DNA from: an uncultured Clostridia bacterium
GTDB taxonomy: Bacteria > Bacillota > Clostridia > Christensenellales > CAG-314
Length of the DNA stretch: 10,443 bases
Reading direction: 5' to 3'
Assembly (NCBI GenBank): GCA_937915515.1
Contig: CALGIK010000080.1
Coordinates: forward strand, 1-10,443
The notes under the pieces were generated by a model. The model saw nothing but the letters and a program-made list of their open reading frames with translations, ran no database searches and was not told the origin of the DNA. Each line of letters starts with the position of its first letter. Within the stretch, counting starts at the first letter, position 1. The position numbers were made by a program, and so were the translations under genes. Below are positions 6,826 to 10,443 of this stretch, one piece after another.

Positions 6826-7593
6826 ATGGAAACAGTATATAAAAAATCCGAAATGTTAACGGATGCTACCATGCATTATTGCCCCGGTTGCACACACGGA
6901 ATTGCCCATAAACTTATTGCCGAATCCATAGTCGAATTAGGTTTAATGGATAATTGTATCGGTGTTGCACCTGTAGGTTGCGCAGTTTTTGCTTACAATT
7001 ATTTTAATTGCGATATGCAGGAAGCCGCACACGGCAGAGCGCCGGCAGTTGCCAGCGCAATTAAGCGTGTACATAAAGACGTTGCAGTTTTTTCGTATCA
7101 AGGCGACGGCGACTTAGCCAGCATCGGTATGGCGGAAATTGTTCATGCTGCAACAAGAGGCGAAAACATAACAGTTATTTTTATTAACAACGCTATATAC
7201 GGCATGACGGGCGGTCAAATGGCGCCCACAACTCTTGAAGGTCAAAAAGCTACAACCTGCATTTACGGAAGACAAGTGAGAAGCGAAAACGGCGAAGTCA
7301 TTAACGGCAATCCGGTACGGGTTTCGGAATTACTTGCTACTTTAGACGGACCGGCTTATATCGAACGTGTTATGCTTACAGACCCGGCTAACGTAATGAA
7401 GGCAAAAAAAGCAATTAAAAAAGCGTTTGAGTATCAAATGGCAAAAAAAGGCTTTACCTTTATTGAGGTTATGTCAGGTTGTCCCACAAACTGGTATACT
7501 TCTCCGGTAGACGCATTAAACTTTGTTAAAACTCAAATGACTAAAAAATATCCTTTGGGCGTATTTAAGGATATTGGCGTGGAGGCAAAATAA
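6826..7593 (+). CDS. vorA: 2-oxoacid:ferredoxin oxidoreductase, beta (TPP-binding) subunit
   Basis: The beta subunit binds the diphosphate of TPP and the proximal [4Fe-4S] cluster. The TPP signature is complete: GDGD at 93-96 and NN at 121-122, followed by YGMTGGQ. The cluster ligands expected in this family are visible as CPGC (C19, C22), C52 in APVGC and C219 in SGCPTNW. The 255-residue length fits a stand-alone beta subunit of the KorB/VorA type. The ATG lies one base after the alpha stop, with GGAGGT at 6809-6814 (spacing 11, slightly long), so translation is probably coupled. The stop overlaps the gamma start (TAATG). The enzyme is oxygen-sensitive by family, which implies an anaerobic lifestyle. 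Alternative label: korB. Specificity for branched 2-oxoacids is inferred from context. Confidence 0.93.
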   Translation: METVYKKSEMLTDATMHYCPGCTHGIAHKLIAESIVELGLMDNCIGVAPVGCAVFAYNYFNCDMQEAAHGRAPAVASAIKRVHKDVAVFSYQGDGDLASIGMAEIVHAATRGENITVIFINNAIYGMTGGQMAPTTLEGQKATTCIYGRQVRSENGEVINGNPVRVSELLATLDGPAYIERVMLTDPANVMKAKKAIKKAFEYQMAKKGFTFIEVMSGCPTNWYTSPVDALNFVKTQMTKKYPLGVFKDIGVEAK

Positions 7594-8123
7594 TGGAAAG
7601 CAGAATTGTTATTTCAGGTTTTGGCGGACAGGGCGTATTGACAATCGGTAAATATATTGTTTACGGTGGGATGAACGCCGAAAAAGAGGTATCTTGGATG
7701 CCCTCATACGGTCCGGAAATGCGCGGCGGCACAGCAAGCTGTTCGGTCGTTGTCAGTGACAGGCAAGTGGGCAGTCCTATTGTTACTATGGCTGATGCCG
7801 TAGTTGTTATGAATAAGCCGAGTTTGACAAAATATTTGCCAAAAGTTAAAAAGGGCGGCACAATACTTATTAACAGCAGCTTAATTGATATCAAAGCAGA
7901 CAGACAAGACATTAATGTTGTTTATGTGCCTGCAAACGATTTAGCGGCAGAATGCGGCAGCGCAAGGAGCGCTAACATAGTAATGTTTGGCGCATTCATA
8001 AAAAAGACAAACGTAATTACATACGAAAATGCTGTTTCGGTATTAAAACACAGCTTCGAAAAGAAGCCGTCAGTACTCGAAACGGTATTAAAATGCTTCG
8101 AAAAAGGTTTTAATTTAGATTAA
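7593..8123 (+). CDS. vorC: 2-oxoacid:ferredoxin oxidoreductase, gamma subunit
   Basis: This 176-residue protein is the gamma (POR/KOR catalytic-domain) subunit of the same complex. It starts with the family's glycine-rich motif SGFGGQGV (8-15), followed by SYGPEMRGGTASCSV, also typical, and has the usual length for a separate gamma subunit. The gamma subunit packs against the alpha/beta core and is thought to help with CoA binding and assembly. GGAGG at 7581-7585 precedes the ATG by 7 bases, and the start overlaps the beta stop by one base. With the delta, alpha and beta genes it completes a four-subunit enzyme in the order delta-alpha-beta-gamma. Alternative label: korC. Confidence 0.92.
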   Translation: MESRIVISGFGGQGVLTIGKYIVYGGMNAEKEVSWMPSYGPEMRGGTASCSVVVSDRQVGSPIVTMADAVVVMNKPSLTKYLPKVKKGGTILINSSLIDIKADRQDINVVYVPANDLAAECGSARSANIVMFGAFIKKTNVITYENAVSVLKHSFEKKPSVLETVLKCFEKGFNLD

Positions 8124-8139
8124 TACTTAAGGAGGTCAG

Positions 8140-9465
8140 ATGAGAGACTATACCAATAAAACTGTAAACATTGAAGATATTTTAAGTTTGGTTAAATCGG
8201 ACATGAAAATCGCCGTCGGCGATGCCTCTGTCGAGCCTCAAGGGTTTATGGGTAAACTGCACACAATTGCCGACAGAGTAAAAAACGTGCAGGTTTGGAC
8301 TTGTTTGCAAATGCGCAGTTATCCCTTTATGGAAGACGCAAAATATGCCGACAGTTTTAAGATTAAGTGCTTGTTTTTCAGTAAGCCCACACGTGAAGCG
8401 TCAAAGATTATGGACGTTAGCTATGTGCCTACTCATTTAAGGCACACCGCGCGCAATCTGTGCGCACAAGGCATACCCGATATTTTTATCGGCAGTTGTT
8501 CCGCTCCTAACGAAGAAGGGCTTATGTCGATAAGTATGTCAAATATTTATTCGACTTCCGTTATTAAACAAGTAAAAGCGGCGGGCAAAATCGTCGTTAT
8601 GGAAGTAAATAAAAAAATGCCCTTTGCATACGGCGAAAACAGTGTAAGCATAGACGAAGTCGATTATATTGTTCCCGTTGATTTTGACCTTCCTCAGGAT
8701 TATCCGGCTCCTATTACCGAAAAAGACAAGATAATAGGCGGATATATAGCGCAATATATTAACGACGGCGACTGCTTGCAAATAGGTATCGGAGGCATCC
8801 CCAACAGTGTCACGGCTTTTTTAGCCGATAAAAAGGATTTGGGTATTCATACCGAATTATTAGGAGACGGCATTGTCGATTTAGCGCAAAAGGGCATTAT
8901 TAACGGAAGCAAAAAACAATATCTAACGGGCAAAATTACCACAAGTATTGTTTTAGGCACTGACAAGACGTATAATTTTGTCAACAACAATCCCAATGTT
9001 TACGTTATGAGCTGCGATAAGTGTAACGACGCTTATACCATAAGCAAAAACGACAATCAGGTAAGCATAAACACTACCTTGGAAGTTGACCTTTCGGGTC
9101 AAGCTTGCAGCGAATCAATCGGAAGCAGAATATTCAGCGGTACCGGCGGACAGTCGGACACTACAATCGGTGCACAGATGAGCAAGGGCGGCAGGAGCTT
9201 TTTGGCGCTTTATTCTACGGCAAACGTCCTTATTCCACAGACGGGTAAACGTGAGGAAATAAGCAAGATTGTTCCTCAGCTAAAACCCGGCGCTGCGGTT
9301 ACTTTGTGCCGAAACGATATGATGTACTTAGTTACGGAATACGGCGCTGTAAATTTAAGAGGACTTTCTATTTCGGACAGAGCAAAAGCTATAATAAGCA
9401 TAGCGCATCCAAAATACAGAGATTGGCTTACTGATGAAGCAAAAAAGTTAGGGCTTTTTAGATAA
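8140..9465 (+). CDS. Acetyl-CoA hydrolase/transferase family protein (acyl-CoA:carboxylate CoA-transferase)
   Basis: This 441-residue protein belongs to the family of 4-hydroxybutyrate and butyryl-CoA:acetate CoA-transferases and acetyl-CoA hydrolases. These swap CoA between an acyl-CoA and a free acid through a glutamyl-CoA intermediate. Visible are GSCSAPNEEGLMS in the N-terminal domain, the glycine loop IGIGGIPNS (215-223), HTELLGDGIVDL with the probable catalytic E239, and FSGTGGQSD with SKGGRSFLALYST in the C-terminal domain. AAGGAGGT at 8129-8136 is close to the ATG (3 bases). The gene follows the gamma subunit by 16 bases and is the last of the operon, before a strong terminator. Context suggests it exchanges isobutyryl-, isovaleryl- or 2-methylbutyryl-CoA with acetate. 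A 4-hydroxybutyrate or butyrate role cannot be excluded from sequence, so no symbol is given. Confidence 0.88.
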   Translation: MRDYTNKTVNIEDILSLVKSDMKIAVGDASVEPQGFMGKLHTIADRVKNVQVWTCLQMRSYPFMEDAKYADSFKIKCLFFSKPTREASKIMDVSYVPTHLRHTARNLCAQGIPDIFIGSCSAPNEEGLMSISMSNIYSTSVIKQVKAAGKIVVMEVNKKMPFAYGENSVSIDEVDYIVPVDFDLPQDYPAPITEKDKIIGGYIAQYINDGDCLQIGIGGIPNSVTAFLADKKDLGIHTELLGDGIVDLAQKGIINGSKKQYLTGKITTSIVLGTDKTYNFVNNNPNVYVMSCDKCNDAYTISKNDNQVSINTTLEVDLSGQACSESIGSRIFSGTGGQSDTTIGAQMSKGGRSFLALYSTANVLIPQTGKREEISKIVPQLKPGAAVTLCRNDMMYLVTEYGAVNLRGLSISDRAKAIISIAHPKYRDWLTDEAKKLGLFR

Positions 9466-9482
9466 CAACCTTAAAAGGTATG

Positions 9483-9513
9483 CAAAAACGCTTTCAATAA
9501 GCGTTTTTGTTTT
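9483..9513 (+). terminator. Strong intrinsic terminator of the ilvE-vor-CoA-transferase operon
   Basis: CAAAAACGCTT (9483-9493) and AAGCGTTTTTG (9499-9509) form a perfect 11-bp stem with a 5-base loop. The T-rich 3' arm is continued by TTTT (9510-9513). It lies 17 bases after the CoA-transferase stop and separates that operon from the aldo/keto reductase gene. Confidence 0.88.
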
Positions 9514-9539
9514 ACTTTTTTTGCTTAAGTCTTTATAAT
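9511..9539 (+). promoter_or_regulatory. Sigma-A type promoter of the aldo/keto reductase gene
   Basis: A perfect -10 box TATAAT (9534-9539) lies 17 bases after TTTACT (9511-9516), a -35 box matching four of six consensus positions. The start would be near 9546, giving a leader of about 14 bases that contains the ribosome site GAGGA (9549-9553). The -35 box overlaps the T-tract of the preceding terminator. Confidence 0.62.
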
Positions 9540-9559
9540 ATACTAATTGAGGATTAAAA

Positions 9560-10443
9560 ATGCAATATAAAGTTTTAGGTAAAACAAATTTAAAAATATC
9601 TGTGATAGGTTTTGGCGGCATACCCATTCAGCGTTTAAATAAAGACGAAGCCGTTAAGGTAATTAATTATGCGATAGATAAAGGTATCAACTTTATTGAT
9701 TCCGCACGCGGATATACTGTTTCGGAAAGCTATATAGGACAAGCAATTAAAGAAAAGCGCAGTCAAGTAATTTTAGCCTCCAAAGGTCCCGCAACTGATT
9801 ATCAAGGCTTTAAAGCTAATATTAACGACTCTCTTACGGCTTTTAATACGCATTACATTGATTTGTATCAGGTTCATAACATAAAGGACAGTGCGGCTGT
9901 TGACAGAGTTTTTGGTGAAGGCGGTGCTTACTCTGCTTTTGTTGAGGAAAAATCAAAGGGCAAGGTAAATCATTTTGGATTGACATGCCATAAACGTGAA
10001 GTTTTGCAATATGCTTTAGATAATTTTGGCGACAAAATTGAAACCATTATGTTCCCTTACAATATTGTCGAAACGCAAGGGGAAGAATTGTTTGCATGCG
10101 CAAAGCAAAAAAATATCGGCGTAGTGGTTATGAAACCTCTTGCAGGCGGCAATTTGACAAATACTGATTTAGCATTACGTTTTTGCGCTGTAAACCCCAA
10201 CATAAGCGTTGTTATACCCGGCATGGCATCTAATGACGAAATAGACGGTGACATTAACATAGATACAAAACCCTTAACCGAAAAAGAAAAAGCCGAATGC
10301 AAACTGATAGTGAGTCAGTTGGGAAGCAGTTTTTGCCGCCGTTGCGGATACTGCGCGCCTTGTACGGTAGGCATAGATATACCTACTTGTTTTACCTTTC
10401 AAAACTATCTGAATAATTATTCGCTTGCAGACTGGGCATACGA
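9560..10443 (+). CDS. Aldo/keto reductase with C-terminal 4Fe-4S motif (3' end outside the window)
   Basis: The frame opens at ATG 9560, with GAGGA at 9549-9553 six bases upstream. It runs without a stop to the window end, giving 294 complete codons. The N-terminus is a TIM-barrel NAD(P)H-dependent oxidoreductase start (YKVLGKTNLKISVIGFGG). The usual catalytic tetrad appears as D47 (FIDSARGY), Y52, K75 (ASKGP) and H106 (LYQVHN). VVVMKPLAGG and VVIPGM fit the cofactor-binding end of the barrel. A cysteine cluster CRRCGYCAPC at 259-268, followed by GIDIP, is typical of the ferredoxin-like extension found in a COG1453-type subgroup often seen in anaerobes. The substrate is unknown. The gene has its own promoter, so it is not part of the vor operon. 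Probably fewer than 100 residues are missing, judged from the family. Confidence 0.9.
   Translation, partial: MQYKVLGKTNLKISVIGFGGIPIQRLNKDEAVKVINYAIDKGINFIDSARGYTVSESYIGQAIKEKRSQVILASKGPATDYQGFKANINDSLTAFNTHYIDLYQVHNIKDSAAVDRVFGEGGAYSAFVEEKSKGKVNHFGLTCHKREVLQYALDNFGDKIETIMFPYNIVETQGEELFACAKQKNIGVVVMKPLAGGNLTNTDLALRFCAVNPNISVVIPGMASNDEIDGDINIDTKPLTEKEKAECKLIVSQLGSSFCRRCGYCAPCTVGIDIPTCFTFQNYLNNYSLADWAY

Overview
The window looks like a chromosomal segment of an anaerobic, AT-rich Gram-positive bacterium, probably Bacillota of the Clostridia type. I base this on the strong AAGGAGGT-type ribosome sites, the secA-prfB gene order, several oxygen-sensitive iron-sulfur enzymes, and TTGACN/TATAAT-type promoters. 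I cannot name a genus. All genes are on the plus strand, and I see no insertion sequence, phage gene, CRISPR array, tRNA or rRNA.

Region 1 (1-4075) is a housekeeping operon. It holds the 3' two thirds of secA (preprotein translocase ATPase, cut by the window start), prfB (release factor 2, with a programmed +1 frameshift at an in-frame TGA) and tsaD (tRNA t6A synthesis). prfB and tsaD are joined by a TAATG overlap. A likely intrinsic terminator follows at 4042-4075.

Region 2 (4076-4466) is an AT-rich regulatory gap. Its first half holds nothing I can call. Its second half has a near-consensus sigma-A promoter whose -35 box lies inside an exact 11-bp inverted repeat (candidate operator). A leader of about 130 nt follows, with a possible 17-codon leader peptide containing Val, Leu and Ile codons. 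Immediately after it is an intrinsic-terminator hairpin upstream of ilvE (candidate attenuator).

Region 3 (4467-9509) is a six-gene operon: a branched-chain aminotransferase (ilvE), four subunits of a 2-oxoacid:ferredoxin oxidoreductase of the VOR type (delta, alpha, beta, gamma), and an acetyl-CoA hydrolase/CoA-transferase family enzyme. It ends at a strong terminator (9483-9513). Together these can interconvert branched-chain amino acid, branched 2-oxoacid, branched acyl-CoA and branched fatty acid. Read forward this is fermentative amino acid oxidation yielding reduced ferredoxin. Read backward it is assimilation of isobutyrate, 2-methylbutyrate or isovalerate into Val, Ile or Leu by reductive carboxylation. 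The sequence does not fix the direction, but the candidate attenuator would fit a biosynthetic use.

Region 4 (9511-10443) begins a separate transcription unit with its own promoter. It encodes an aldo/keto reductase carrying a C-terminal 4Fe-4S cysteine cluster, cut by the window end.
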